From an uncultured Clostridia bacterium (GTDB taxonomy: Bacteria > Bacillota > Clostridia > Christensenellales > Borkfalkiaceae): 14,861 nucleotides of DNA. Numbering within the stretch: position 1 is the first letter of the stretch; each line of letters begins with the position of its first letter. Of the stretch, positions 8,031 through 14,861 are shown one piece after another. The DNA is taken from positions 1 to 14,861 of the forward strand of contig CAMWUS010000011.1 in assembly GCA_947177495.1 (NCBI GenBank), read 5' to 3'. Made by a program: the position numbers and the translations under genes. A model generated the notes under the pieces. It saw only the letters and a program-made list of their open reading frames with translations. It had not been told where the DNA came from and ran no database searches.

Positions 8031-8098
8031 GTGATTATCCGCCTATGTGACGAATGCGCATTATGGCAATATAAATTACAAAACACTGTTTTTGACAC

Positions 8099-8127
8099 TT
8101 GACAAGTTTCGTGCGGAATAGTATAAT
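8099..8127 (+). promoter_or_regulatory. Sigma-A promoter for the ROK kinase gene
   Basis: TTGACA (8099-8104) and TATAAT (8122-8127) are both perfect consensus, with the optimal 17-bp spacer. The expected transcription start is near 8134, giving a leader of about 39 nt before the ATG at 8173. A second TTGACA at 8092 is too far from the -10 box to be used with it. A small GCCC / GGGC hairpin (8149-8160) ends right before the Shine-Dalgarno GGGGAGG (8161-8167). Confidence 0.9.
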
Positions 8128-8172
8128 AAATCAAGACACTTATCTTATGCCCGAGCGGGCGGGGAGGCGGAT

Positions 8173-9114
8173 ATGAAATATTACGCAGGAATCGATTTGG
8201 GCGGCACCTTCATCAAATGCGGGATTGTGGACGAAACGGGGAAGCTCCTCGTGAAAGACAAAATCTCCACCAAAAAGGAACGCGCCCCCGAAGCCGTTGC
8301 AAAAGATATGGCAAATTTTGTGTTAAAGCTCGCGGAGAAAGCGGGGGTTAAACTCACGGCGGCGGGCATCGGCTCGCCCGGCAGTATCGACAGTAAAAAC
8401 GGCGTCGTCGTTTACAACAACAATTTGAATTGGGAAGACGTTCCGCTTGCCGACGAAGTGCGCGCTGTTTTGGGCGTGCCCGTGTACGTTTTAAACGACG
8501 CGAACGCGGCGGCGCTCGGCGAACAGTTCTGCGGCGCGGGCAACAAGTATCACGACGTTATTTTCGTCACGCTCGGCACGGGCGTGGGCGGCGGTATCGT
8601 CATCGACGGCAAGCTGTTCGAGGGCAATAAATCGGCAGGCGCGGAAATCGGGCACGCGGTCATTCGCATGGGCGGTGAAAAATGTACCTGCGGCAGAAAG
8701 GGCTGTTTCGAAGCTTACGCTTCGGCGACGGCGCTCATTCGTCAAACCAAGCGCGCTATGGAAAAACACCCCGAGAGCGCGCTTTGGGGAATTTGCGATT
8801 TCGACAAGGTGGACGGCAAAACGGCGTTCGACGGCATGCGCGAGGACGACAAGACTGCGGCGCAGGTCGTAAAAACTTATATCGGGTATTTGGCGGAGGG
8901 CATTACCAACCTTTGCAACGAATTCCGCCCCGAAGCGATTTTGCTCGGCGGCGGCGTGTGCGCGGAAGGGGATACCTTGCTTGAACCGCTTAAAAAGTTG
9001 GTTAGCAAAAATATTTACGGCAAAGAGGGCTATGCGCCCGTTGAGCTGCTTACGGCAAGTCTCGGCAACGACGCAGGCCTGTTCGGCGCCGCAAGATATG
9101 CAATGATAAAATAA
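8173..9114 (+). CDS. glcK: ROK-family sugar kinase, probable glucokinase
   Basis: A 313-residue ROK kinase that phosphorylates a hexose, most likely glucose to glucose-6-phosphate, with ATP in the cytoplasm. It has the N-terminal phosphate loop DLGGTFIK (8-15), the catalytic Asp in LNDANAA (D109), and the VTLGTGVGGG adenosine region (132-141). EIGH supplies zinc ligand H161, and the ROK cysteine cluster CTCGRKGC (C171, C173, C178) is followed by E180. The length fits bacterial ROK glucokinases, which are near 310-320 residues, and there is no N-terminal helix-turn-helix, so it is an enzyme rather than an Xyl/NagC-type repressor. GGGGAGG (8161-8167) precedes the ATG. It has its own strong promoter. 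A phosphoglucomutase 1.9 kb downstream supports glucose use, but fructo- or N-acetylmannosamine-kinase activity cannot be excluded by sequence reading alone. Confidence 0.85.
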   Translation: MKYYAGIDLGGTFIKCGIVDETGKLLVKDKISTKKERAPEAVAKDMANFVLKLAEKAGVKLTAAGIGSPGSIDSKNGVVVYNNNLNWEDVPLADEVRAVLGVPVYVLNDANAAALGEQFCGAGNKYHDVIFVTLGTGVGGGIVIDGKLFEGNKSAGAEIGHAVIRMGGEKCTCGRKGCFEAYASATALIRQTKRAMEKHPESALWGICDFDKVDGKTAFDGMREDDKTAAQVVKTYIGYLAEGITNLCNEFRPEAILLGGGVCAEGDTLLEPLKKLVSKNIYGKEGYAPVELLTASLGNDAGLFGAARYAMIK

Positions 9115-9121
9115 GATTTTT

Positions 9122-9205
9122 CGTCACCCTGAACCTTGCGTGAAGGGTTCCATGAAGCGAAGCACAGTGGGATTCTTCGTGGGGGAAACCCCACTCAGAA
9201 TGACG
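9122..9205. repeat. Interspersed palindromic repeat, cloverleaf-like fold
   Basis: An 84-bp element lies between the ROK kinase and the membrane genes. Its ends, CGTCACCCTGA and TCAGAATGACG, are inverted repeats with two mismatches. Inside are GAACCTT / AAGGGTTC (9131-9137, 9144-9150), GTGGGG / CCCCAC with a GAAA tetraloop (9179-9194), and a weak GAAG / CTTC arm (9154-9157, 9175-9178). Read on the minus strand the ends begin CGTCATTCTGAG, with GAAGAATCCC inside. This resembles dispersed repeats of the GTCATTCTGAG...GAAGAATC kind that I know from gut Clostridia and metagenomes. Only one copy is in this window, so dispersal is inferred. Confidence 0.72.
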
Positions 9206-9248
9206 CGTGGGGACAAAAGAACAAAGAATAAAGAAAGGAGGAAAAGCC

Positions 9249-10070
9249 GTGCGTACCGTATTCGGAAGTTGGAAATACATTTTTAAAAATATTTGGTTTG
9301 TGTTGCCGTTTGCAATCGTACCGGCGCTTTTTCTCTCGCTCTCTTTGGATTTCACGGCGATCCGCTCCTTACTTTCGGCGTTCCTTTCGGGCGCGCCGAA
9401 GGCGGGTTTCTTGCAATACTTTAACGCGTTCTCCGTTGTGAGATTTGACCTGCTTGGCGCAGTGTATTCCGTTTGCGCCTACCTTGCGTTTTCCTTTTGC
9501 ATGGCGCTTCTTTTACCCTTGGTAGAAAAGCACATGCGCCTCGGCAAACTCACGCTTAGCGGCGCCTATTCCCACATGGGAAGCTTACTTCTGTCCGCCT
9601 TTGTAATTGTCTTTTTATACCTCTTTTTCTACGAGGTTTGGGCGGTCGTATTGTCGGCGGTGCTCTTTGCCGTCGCTTCCGTGGGGAACGTGATCGCCGT
9701 CTATATTTTAGACGTGCTTGCGTTCGTTGTGTTCTCGTTCATCATGCTCTATCTCGCTACGGTGTGCTATTTGCTGTTCCCCTGCAAGCAGGTAACGGGC
9801 TTCGGCACCTATAACGCGCTCATGTATTCCTATCGGTTAATGTCGGGTTTGCGTTGGCGGCTCGTGCTTTCGTTTGTAATGAATTTCCTTGCAATGAGTG
9901 CGGCGGTCATCGGATTTTCTTACCTCGGCGAGCTTGCCTTCCGTTTGGCGACGCTCGTGTTGTATTTGTTCCTATTCCTCGATTTCACGATCCGTATGGA
10001 GACCGTCTATTTCGAGGCGGACAAACTTGACAGAGAGGACATTCTTCGCAGTTACAGGGAGTTATTATGA
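9249..10070 (+). CDS. Multi-pass membrane protein of unknown function (first of a pair)
   Basis: A 273-residue integral membrane protein that I cannot assign to a characterised family. It begins with a short amphipathic segment (FGSWKYIFKN, 5-14) and then has about six or seven hydrophobic helices (about 15-33, 68-92, 112-128, 130-150, 152-178, 205-224, 230-247). It ends in a charged tail (ADKLDREDILRSYRE). No catalytic or transport motif is visible. The GTG start at 9249 is preferred because AAAGGAGG (9234-9241) sits 7 nt upstream; an earlier in-frame GTG at 9207 directly follows the repeat and lacks a ribosome site. Its stop overlaps the next gene's start (ATGA). The layout recalls small uncharacterised DUF975/DUF4013-like membrane proteins, but that is a resemblance only. 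Confidence 0.8.
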   Translation: MRTVFGSWKYIFKNIWFVLPFAIVPALFLSLSLDFTAIRSLLSAFLSGAPKAGFLQYFNAFSVVRFDLLGAVYSVCAYLAFSFCMALLLPLVEKHMRLGKLTLSGAYSHMGSLLLSAFVIVFLYLFFYEVWAVVLSAVLFAVASVGNVIAVYILDVLAFVVFSFIMLYLATVCYLLFPCKQVTGFGTYNALMYSYRLMSGLRWRLVLSFVMNFLAMSAAVIGFSYLGELAFRLATLVLYLFLFLDFTIRMETVYFEADKLDREDILRSYRELL

Positions 10071-11026
10071 GATTCAGAAACGCCGTGCGGCTCACGATAG
10101 ACAACTTCTCCGCGGTATTCAAATTGCTGTTGTACCGTTTGATGACGGGCGTCGTCTTTTTCAGCCTTATCTACGTTATTTTAAAACTAGCGCTCAACGC
10201 GGTTACTTCGAGTGCGGAGTGGACGGCGATGCGTAGCTTGATTTACGACTTTTTCCACGCGCTCGTAACGGGGCAGACGGAAAAGTTGCAAACCTTCCAT
10301 AACGATTTTCAGGAAGCGGCGAAAAACTTTATTGCTATGCTCGGCGCACACGGCGGCTCCATTGCGGGCGCGATCGTCGGCGTCAGCCTTATTTACATTC
10401 TCTCCCGTTTTGCGAACGGGCTTGGCGTGTTTGCAATCGGCAACGTCATCAACGACAGAATGAGCGTATTCTCCCGCACGCCCTTTTCGGCGGCTTATTT
10501 TAAGAGCATCGGGCAGGCGGCGCTCTATCAGGTCGTCTACGTGCCGCTTACCTTTGTATACGACGTCATCATCATTCTGTTGTGTTGGGTAAGCGTTGCC
10601 TTCGTGCCCGCGATTCTTCCTCTTGGGAATTTCTTATCCGTGATGTTCGGCATCAGCCTTGCAGTCACCGTCATTGTGGGATTGCAGGCGCTCAAAATGG
10701 CGGTGTTCTCCGCTTGGATGCCCGCGATGATTGCGGACAAACTCTCCATGAGTGCGGGGCTCAAACGTTGCTTTTCCACCAAAAAAGATTTCGGCAGACG
10801 GTTCGCGGCATATCTTCTTGCCGTGTACGTCATCGTTATCGTCAACGTGCTGTGCCTGTTCACCACCGTGGGCAGTGCGCTCATCATCAGCATTCCTTTG
10901 AGCTTCATCTTCCTGCTTTCCATGCAGTTTGTAAATTACTATAAGCAGGAGGGGAGAAAGTATTTCGTTTCCCTCAATAAAATCGCGGGGGAAACGCCCG
11001 AAGATTTGGGCAACCTGACCGAATAA
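10067..11026 (+). CDS. Multi-pass membrane protein of unknown function (second of a pair)
   Basis: A 319-residue membrane protein, function not recognised. It opens with an amphipathic segment similar in position to its neighbour's (LTIDNFSAVFK, 9-19). One helix follows (24-45), then a soluble loop of about 50 residues (47-96), then about five helices (97-125, 158-185, 188-213, 245-265, 268-290). The C-terminal tail is charged and aromatic-containing (NYYKQEGRKYF, then an acidic end). The C-terminal part (helix pair preceded by a basic KRCFSTKKDFGRR segment, followed by a YY/YF tail) mirrors the layout of the upstream protein, so the two may be distant paralogs acting as a heterodimer. AGGGAG (10056-10061) lies 5 nt before the ATG, and the 4-bp overlap implies coupled translation. 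The phosphoglucomutase gene follows 24 bp downstream, probably co-transcribed. Confidence 0.8.
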   Translation: MRFRNAVRLTIDNFSAVFKLLLYRLMTGVVFFSLIYVILKLALNAVTSSAEWTAMRSLIYDFFHALVTGQTEKLQTFHNDFQEAAKNFIAMLGAHGGSIAGAIVGVSLIYILSRFANGLGVFAIGNVINDRMSVFSRTPFSAAYFKSIGQAALYQVVYVPLTFVYDVIIILLCWVSVAFVPAILPLGNFLSVMFGISLAVTVIVGLQALKMAVFSAWMPAMIADKLSMSAGLKRCFSTKKDFGRRFAAYLLAVYVIVIVNVLCLFTTVGSALIISIPLSFIFLLSMQFVNYYKQEGRKYFVSLNKIAGETPEDLGNLTE

Positions 11027-11050
11027 TCGTGTAAACGCAAGGAGGTTTTT

Positions 11051-12757
11051 ATGAACTATCAAACCGAATATGAAAGCTGGTTAAACGATCCGCGCCTTAC
11101 CGAATCCGAGCGCGAAGAACTGCGCTCCATCGCTGACGACGAAAAGGAGAAAGAATACCGTTTCGGCGGCGAGCTGGAATTCGGCACTGCGGGTATGCGC
11201 GGCATCATCGGTTGCGGAAAGAATATGATGAACGTCCGCACCGTCATGCGCGCCACGCAGGGACTTGCCGAATATATCGCCACGCTCGGCGAAGAGGCGA
11301 AATCCCGCGGGGTAGTCATCTCCTACGATACGCGCAGAAATTCCCGCTTGTTCGCGGAAAAGACGGCGGGCGTGTTGGCGCAAAACGGCATTAAGGCGTA
11401 TTTGTTCGGCGACGTTCACCCCGTGCCCATGCTCTCCTACGCCGTGCGGTATTTGCACACGGTGGCGGGCGTCATGATCACCGCTTCCCACAACCCCAAG
11501 CAATATAACGGTTATAAAGTTTACGGCGAGGACGGCGCGCAGATGTCGCCCGAGGCAACGGCGATCGTGGTCGGCTTTATCGAAAAAATCACCGACTATC
11601 TCTCGGTCACTTCGGCGGGCCTTTCTCCGCTCGTGTTGCCCGTGCCCGCGCTCGTAGACGATACATACATTACCGCGCTTTCCAAGTTGACGCTTTCCCG
11701 CGAAGCGGTAGAGCAATGCGGGAAGGATTTGAAGCTTGTCTATACGCCGGTACACGGTTCGGGCTACGTTCCCGTTATGCGCATTTTAAAACAGCTCGGC
11801 ATTTGCGTTACCGTGGTGCAGGAGCAGACGATGCCCGATACGGAGTTCTCCACCGTCAAGGTGCCCAACCCCGAATTTAAGGAAACGCTTTCCATGGGCA
11901 TTGCGCTTGCAAACGAAATCAACGCCGACGTGGTATTCGGCACCGATCCCGACTCCGACCGCTTGGGCGTTGCGCTCAAAGACGATAAGGGCGAGTTCAC
12001 GGCACTCTCGGGCAATCAAGTGGGAATTTTGCTTCTCGACTATATTCTTACCCGTTTGAAAGAGGACGGCAAACTGCCCTATAACGCGGCGGTCGTCAAG
12101 TCGTTCGTTACAACGGGTATGGCAAAAGCCATTTGCGACGACTTCGGCGTGGCGCTCTACGAAACGCCCGTCGGGTTCAAATTCATCGGCGAAAAAATTA
12201 AGCAGTGGGAGCAGGACGGCACGCACGAATTCGTGTTCGGCTTCGAGGAGTCCTGCGGGTACCTGCGCGGCACCCACGCACGCGATAAGGACGCGGTCGT
12301 CGCTTCCATGCTCTGCGCGGAAATGGTGTGCTATTACACTTATATCGGCAAATCGGTATACGGCAGATTGCAAGAAATTTACAAAAAGTACGGCTACGTG
12401 CTCGATAAGAACGTATCGGTCGAATACAGCGGGCTGGGCGCTATGAAGGCAATGAACGCCGTCGTGGATAAATTAAAGACGGTGAAAGTAGACGCGTTCG
12501 GCTCCTTCAAGGTAGAAGCGGTGCGCGATTATTCCGCATCTATCCGCCGCACCGCAAGCGGCGAAGAGCAAACGCTCGACATTCCCAAATGCAACTGCGT
12601 GTACTACGAGCTTGCGGGCGGGTCGTTCGTGTGCGTTCGTCCGTCGGGAACGGAGCCCAAGCTCAAAACCTATTATTCCATTAAGGCGAAGGACGAGGCG
12701 AGCGCAGAAGCCGCTCTTGCCGAAGTACAGCAAGCCGTTTCCAAACTGTTGAAGTAA
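11051..12757 (+). CDS. pgcA: Phosphoglucomutase/phosphomannomutase family protein (PgcA-like)
   Basis: A 568-residue alpha-D-phosphohexomutase that moves phosphate between C6 and C1 of hexoses, most likely glucose-6-phosphate to glucose-1-phosphate. All four active-site elements are visible: the phosphoserine loop TASHNP (144-149, S146), the metal-binding loop DPDSDR (D299, D301, D303), the sugar-binding loop EESCGY (399-404), and the phosphate-binding loop RPSGTEPK (530-537). The N-terminal FGTAGMRG (44-51) is also typical. The length matches Bacillus PgcA (about 580) rather than the shorter GlmM (about 450). The product would feed UDP-glucose, glycolipid and wall-polymer synthesis. AAGGAGG (11039-11045) precedes the ATG by 5 nt. 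A strong terminator follows, so it ends the kinase-membrane-mutase block. Confidence 0.9.
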   Translation: MNYQTEYESWLNDPRLTESEREELRSIADDEKEKEYRFGGELEFGTAGMRGIIGCGKNMMNVRTVMRATQGLAEYIATLGEEAKSRGVVISYDTRRNSRLFAEKTAGVLAQNGIKAYLFGDVHPVPMLSYAVRYLHTVAGVMITASHNPKQYNGYKVYGEDGAQMSPEATAIVVGFIEKITDYLSVTSAGLSPLVLPVPALVDDTYITALSKLTLSREAVEQCGKDLKLVYTPVHGSGYVPVMRILKQLGICVTVVQEQTMPDTEFSTVKVPNPEFKETLSMGIALANEINADVVFGTDPDSDRLGVALKDDKGEFTALSGNQVGILLLDYILTRLKEDGKLPYNAAVVKSFVTTGMAKAICDDFGVALYETPVGFKFIGEKIKQWEQDGTHEFVFGFEESCGYLRGTHARDKDAVVASMLCAEMVCYYTYIGKSVYGRLQEIYKKYGYVLDKNVSVEYSGLGAMKAMNAVVDKLKTVKVDAFGSFKVEAVRDYSASIRRTASGEEQTLDIPKCNCVYYELAGGSFVCVRPSGTEPKLKTYYSIKAKDEASAEAALAEVQQAVSKLLK

Positions 12758-12765
12758 TATCATCT

Positions 12766-12790
12766 AAAACGCCCCTCGGGGGCGTTTTTT
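12766..12790 (+). terminator. Intrinsic terminator after pgcA
   Basis: AAAACGCCCC (12766-12775) pairs with GGGGCGTTTT (12779-12788), loop TCG, ending in six T's (12785-12790). It begins 9 nt after the pgcA stop. Confidence 0.93.
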
Positions 12791-13074
12791 GTTTGTTCCG
12801 CATCGATTGGAGGGACAAACCCTCATACATAAACTTTCTAAAAACAATCTATACTAATATCGCGAGCCCCTGCTTTCTTGAACACATTTAAAACTTTTTG
12901 TCAAAAATTTACAAGAAACGATTGACAAAGGGCGGGGGCGGTGGTATACTATTAAAAGGTTTATGTCTATATAAATTTTTTCATGAATTTATTAACAAAA
13001 ACCGAACAAAAGAGGCTCTGTCCGCAAAGCGGAAAAAATATAGAGTAATTAAAATCCAATAGGGGGGATGTAAC
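12791..13074 (+). other. AT-rich intergenic region and lipoprotein gene leader
   Basis: With the terminator just before it, this fills the 317-bp gap between pgcA and the lipoprotein gene. The first 130 bp are AT-rich spacer in which I see no gene. The promoter lies at 12922-12950. Downstream is a leader of about 118 nt with two possible hairpins: ATAAATT / AATTTAT (12971-12977, 12986-12992) and TCCGC / GCGGA (13021-13025, 13029-13033). GGGGGG (13062-13067) serves as the Shine-Dalgarno, 7 nt before the ATG. No known riboswitch pattern is recognised. Confidence 0.6.
12922..12950 (+). promoter_or_regulatory. Sigma-A promoter for the lipoprotein gene
   Basis: TTGACA (12922-12927) and TATACT (12945-12950, five of six consensus) are separated by 17 bp; the spacer is strikingly G-rich inside an AT-rich region. 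The expected transcription start is near 12957. Confidence 0.85.
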
Positions 13075-14861
13075 ATGAACACAAAGAGGCTTATTAAAGC
13101 CACGTTCGTCACGCTCATGGTCTGTGCAACCGCAGGCACCTTGTTTGCTTGCCGCGACAAAGACGACGACAAAGAGTACAAAGTTGTGTACTTGGGCGGC
13201 GACGGCGCGACGGGTGAAGCACCTGCAACGGTTAACTACAAAGAGGGTGATAAGTTCACCGTGGCGAACAATACTTTCACGAAAGAGAACCACACCTTTA
13301 ACGGGTGGTCGGACGGTACGAGCACATATGGCGAGGGTGTAGAATACACCATGGGCGCGGCTGACGTTACCTTCACGGCACAGTGGAAGGAGAACACCAA
13401 GCCCGAGCCTCAGCCCGATAAATATACGGTAACGTATGCTTTGGGCGATCACGCATCGTCTATGGCAAGCGTACCCGGTCGCGTGAAAGACCTTGAGAGC
13501 GGCGCGACAGTAAAAATGCCCAAGGCACCCGCGGCGGCGGATGGCTACAAGTTCATCGGCTGGCAGATCGGCGACGATACCAATCCGGACAATTACAAAC
13601 AACCGGGCGACGAAATTCCCGTTACGAAGAGCATAACCGTAACCGCGCAATGGGCATCCTTGCAGACAAGATATACGGTAACCTATGCTTTGGGTGACCA
13701 CGCGCATGCGGATGCAAAAGTACCCGCAGCGGCAACCGAGCTTTTGGAGGGCGCGACAGTAACCTTACCCGATGCTCCCAAGGCAGCAGACGGCTACGAG
13801 TTCACGGGTTGGAAGATCGGCGATGGCGCAAATGCCGAAATCAAAAAGAAGGGCACGTTCACCGTTACGGGAAGCGTTACCGTAACCGCACAATGGGCAG
13901 AAGAAGGAACGGCTGTTAAACCCGAATATATTACGGATAGCGAAATTAAAGATCAAATCAAACCGTTGTGGGATCCGACGAAGACTTACTTTGTCGGCGA
14001 CGGCGAAGATGTTACCATTCAGGCAACGATCACCGCAGGTACGGTGCTGGCGCATACGGGTATTTTAACGGATATGAATATCAACGACGATTGGTATCGT
14101 TTCCGTCCCGATGCACAGGTGTTTGGTTTTAAACCTTGGAATACTTGGGACCCTGCATCGGAATCCAATGCAATTCCTGCCGAGTTGTCGATTGATGCGA
14201 CGAATTGGGATTTTGCTAAATACCAAGGACTTTTTGCAGACGGTGCTTCCTGCATTCAGGTTGTTAATATCAGCTTGGAAGACAACGTGGTAACCGTTAC
14301 CGTAACCAACTATGCGGGCATGGATACCGAGCTTGCTACGCCCGTTACGTCCGCAAAATATACGGTTACGCTCAAGGCAGACACTGCGGAAATCAAACCG
14401 AACTTCTTCTATGACGGCGGCGCGGTCATCACCGCAGCTTCTGCGAAGGCTCCCAAGGCGAGCAACACGTATGTAAACCTTACGTTCGATTTCGACACGG
14501 ACGGCGTAGAGAACGCAGTTGTTCCTATGCGCCCCGGCAAAGATAATTACAAGTTCGGCACAGATCCCACGAAGCCCGGCTACACGTTCACCGGTTGGAA
14601 ATCTTCCGACGAAACGGATACCAAGCTTTATAAGGATACCGACGAAGTTGCTGTTACCGCAGCGGTTACCTATACCGCACAATGGACGCAGGACGAATAC
14701 ACCGTAACCTATGCGATCGGTGAGAACGCGGTTGAAGGCGCCGAGGCTCCCAATGGATATACGGGCAAGCACTACGGCGATAAAATCAATCTTCCCGCAG
14801 AAGCGGACACACCCGCAGCAGCGGAAGGCTATGAGTTCAAAGGTTGGAAAGTCGGTACCGA
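13075..14861 (+). CDS. Surface lipoprotein with InlB-type (Listeria-Bacteroides) repeats, 3' truncated by window
   Basis: The reading frame is open for 595 codons to the window end, so the C terminus is unseen. Residues 1-25 form a signal peptide (basic MNTKR, hydrophobic core) ending in LFA-C, a lipobox, so Cys26 should be lipidated and the protein anchored to the outer face of the membrane. A charged linker (27-33) follows. InlB_B/Flg_new-type repeats occur at 34-104, 116-193 and 199-274, each ending in a TAQW-like motif with a preceding GW. A domain of about 190 residues (275-465) that I do not recognise follows, then repeats at 466-537 and 540-595+. Such repeats form small beta folds in secreted and surface proteins and suggest adhesion or matrix binding; the actual ligand is unknown. 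GGGGGG (13062-13067) sits 7 nt before the ATG. The gene has its own promoter. Confidence 0.9.
   Translation, partial: MNTKRLIKATFVTLMVCATAGTLFACRDKDDDKEYKVVYLGGDGATGEAPATVNYKEGDKFTVANNTFTKENHTFNGWSDGTSTYGEGVEYTMGAADVTFTAQWKENTKPEPQPDKYTVTYALGDHASSMASVPGRVKDLESGATVKMPKAPAAADGYKFIGWQIGDDTNPDNYKQPGDEIPVTKSITVTAQWASLQTRYTVTYALGDHAHADAKVPAAATELLEGATVTLPDAPKAADGYEFTGWKIGDGANAEIKKKGTFTVTGSVTVTAQWAEEGTAVKPEYITDSEIKDQIKPLWDPTKTYFVGDGEDVTIQATITAGTVLAHTGILTDMNINDDWYRFRPDAQVFGFKPWNTWDPASESNAIPAELSIDATNWDFAKYQGLFADGASCIQVVNISLEDNVVTVTVTNYAGMDTELATPVTSAKYTVTLKADTAEIKPNFFYDGGAVITAASAKAPKASNTYVNLTFDFDTDGVENAVVPMRPGKDNYKFGTDPTKPGYTFTGWKSSDETDTKLYKDTDEVAVTAAVTYTAQWTQDEYTVTYAIGENAVEGAEAPNGYTGKHYGDKINLPAEADTPAAAEGYEFKGWKVGT
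13174..13896 (+). repeat. Three InlB-type repeat units in the lipoprotein gene
   Basis: Units code for residues 34-104 (13174-13386), 116-193 (13420-13653) and 199-274 (13669-13896). Units 2 and 3 share YTVTYALGDHA and a later GATV..P.AP.AADGY.F.GW.IGD pattern and end TVTAQWA. Unit 1 is more divergent and shorter. Confidence 0.85.
14470..14861 (+). repeat. Two further InlB-type repeat units after the inserted domain
   Basis: Unit 4 codes for residues 466-537 (14470-14685), with PGYTFTGWKS and YTAQW. Unit 5 starts YTVTYAIGENA (14692) and is cut by the window end after GYEFKGWKVGT. Unit 5 is closer to units 2 and 3 than to its neighbour unit 4. Confidence 0.82.

Noticed and set aside
9207..9251. 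Upstream GTG start for the first membrane protein
   Set aside because: It directly follows the repeat, has no ribosome site and would add a non-hydrophobic basic stretch; GTG 9249 has a strong, well spaced Shine-Dalgarno.
12983..13048. 21-codon ORF in the lipoprotein leader
   Set aside because: No Shine-Dalgarno, and a stop-free stretch of that length is expected by chance.
13068..13073. ATGTAA start-stop just before the lipoprotein ATG
   Set aside because: The G-run abuts this ATG with no spacing, so initiation there is unlikely.
12967..14772. Minus-strand open frames opposite the lipoprotein gene
   Set aside because: The plus-strand frame has a promoter, ribosome site, signal peptide and repeat pattern; the minus frames lack all of these. 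The plus gene is easy to miss because it has no stop in the window.

Overview
The window looks like a chromosomal segment of a Gram-positive anaerobe, most likely an uncultured gut-type member of the Clostridia (Bacillota). This rests on gene content and order: secD-secF-recJ-rel-MBL hydrolase-hemZ is a conserved run in that class. Strong AGGAGG-type Shine-Dalgarno (SD) sites, sigma-A promoters with TTGACA and TATAAT boxes, and U-tailed intrinsic terminators fit as well. Every gene lies on the + strand. I could not test lineage below the class, and nothing suggests a phage or plasmid.

Region 1 (1-7992) is the housekeeping run. It holds the 3' end of secD, then secF overlapping it by 8 bp, recJ after a small hairpin, and rel (bifunctional (p)ppGpp synthetase/hydrolase) 14 bp after recJ. 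An unusual 181-bp structured intergenic follows, then an MBL-fold hydrolase and a HemZ-type radical SAM protein whose start overlaps the hydrolase stop (ATGA). A clear terminator closes the run. The neighbours apt (between recJ and rel) and hisS/aspS (after hemZ), common in related genomes, are not here.

Region 2 (8031-12790) is a sugar-phosphate block. A perfect-consensus promoter drives a ROK-family kinase, probably glucokinase. An 84-bp interspersed palindromic repeat follows. Two translationally coupled multi-pass membrane proteins of unknown function come next, then a phosphoglucomutase/phosphomannomutase (PgcA-like) and a strong terminator. Glucokinase and phosphoglucomutase together can take glucose to glucose-1-phosphate, the precursor of UDP-glucose and envelope glycopolymers. 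A role for the membrane pair in this is only inferred.

Region 3 (12791-14861) has an AT-rich spacer, a second promoter, a leader of about 120 nt, and the 5' part of a large lipoprotein gene that runs off the window. The protein has Listeria-Bacteroides (InlB B-type) repeats before and after a domain of about 190 residues that I do not recognise.

I did not find a clearly new multi-gene system. The best candidates for a second look are the SD-hairpin-AUG arrangement before the MBL gene, the structured intergenic upstream of it, the repeat at 9122-9205, the SecF with an eroded family signature, the uncharacterised membrane pair, and the inserted domain of the lipoprotein.
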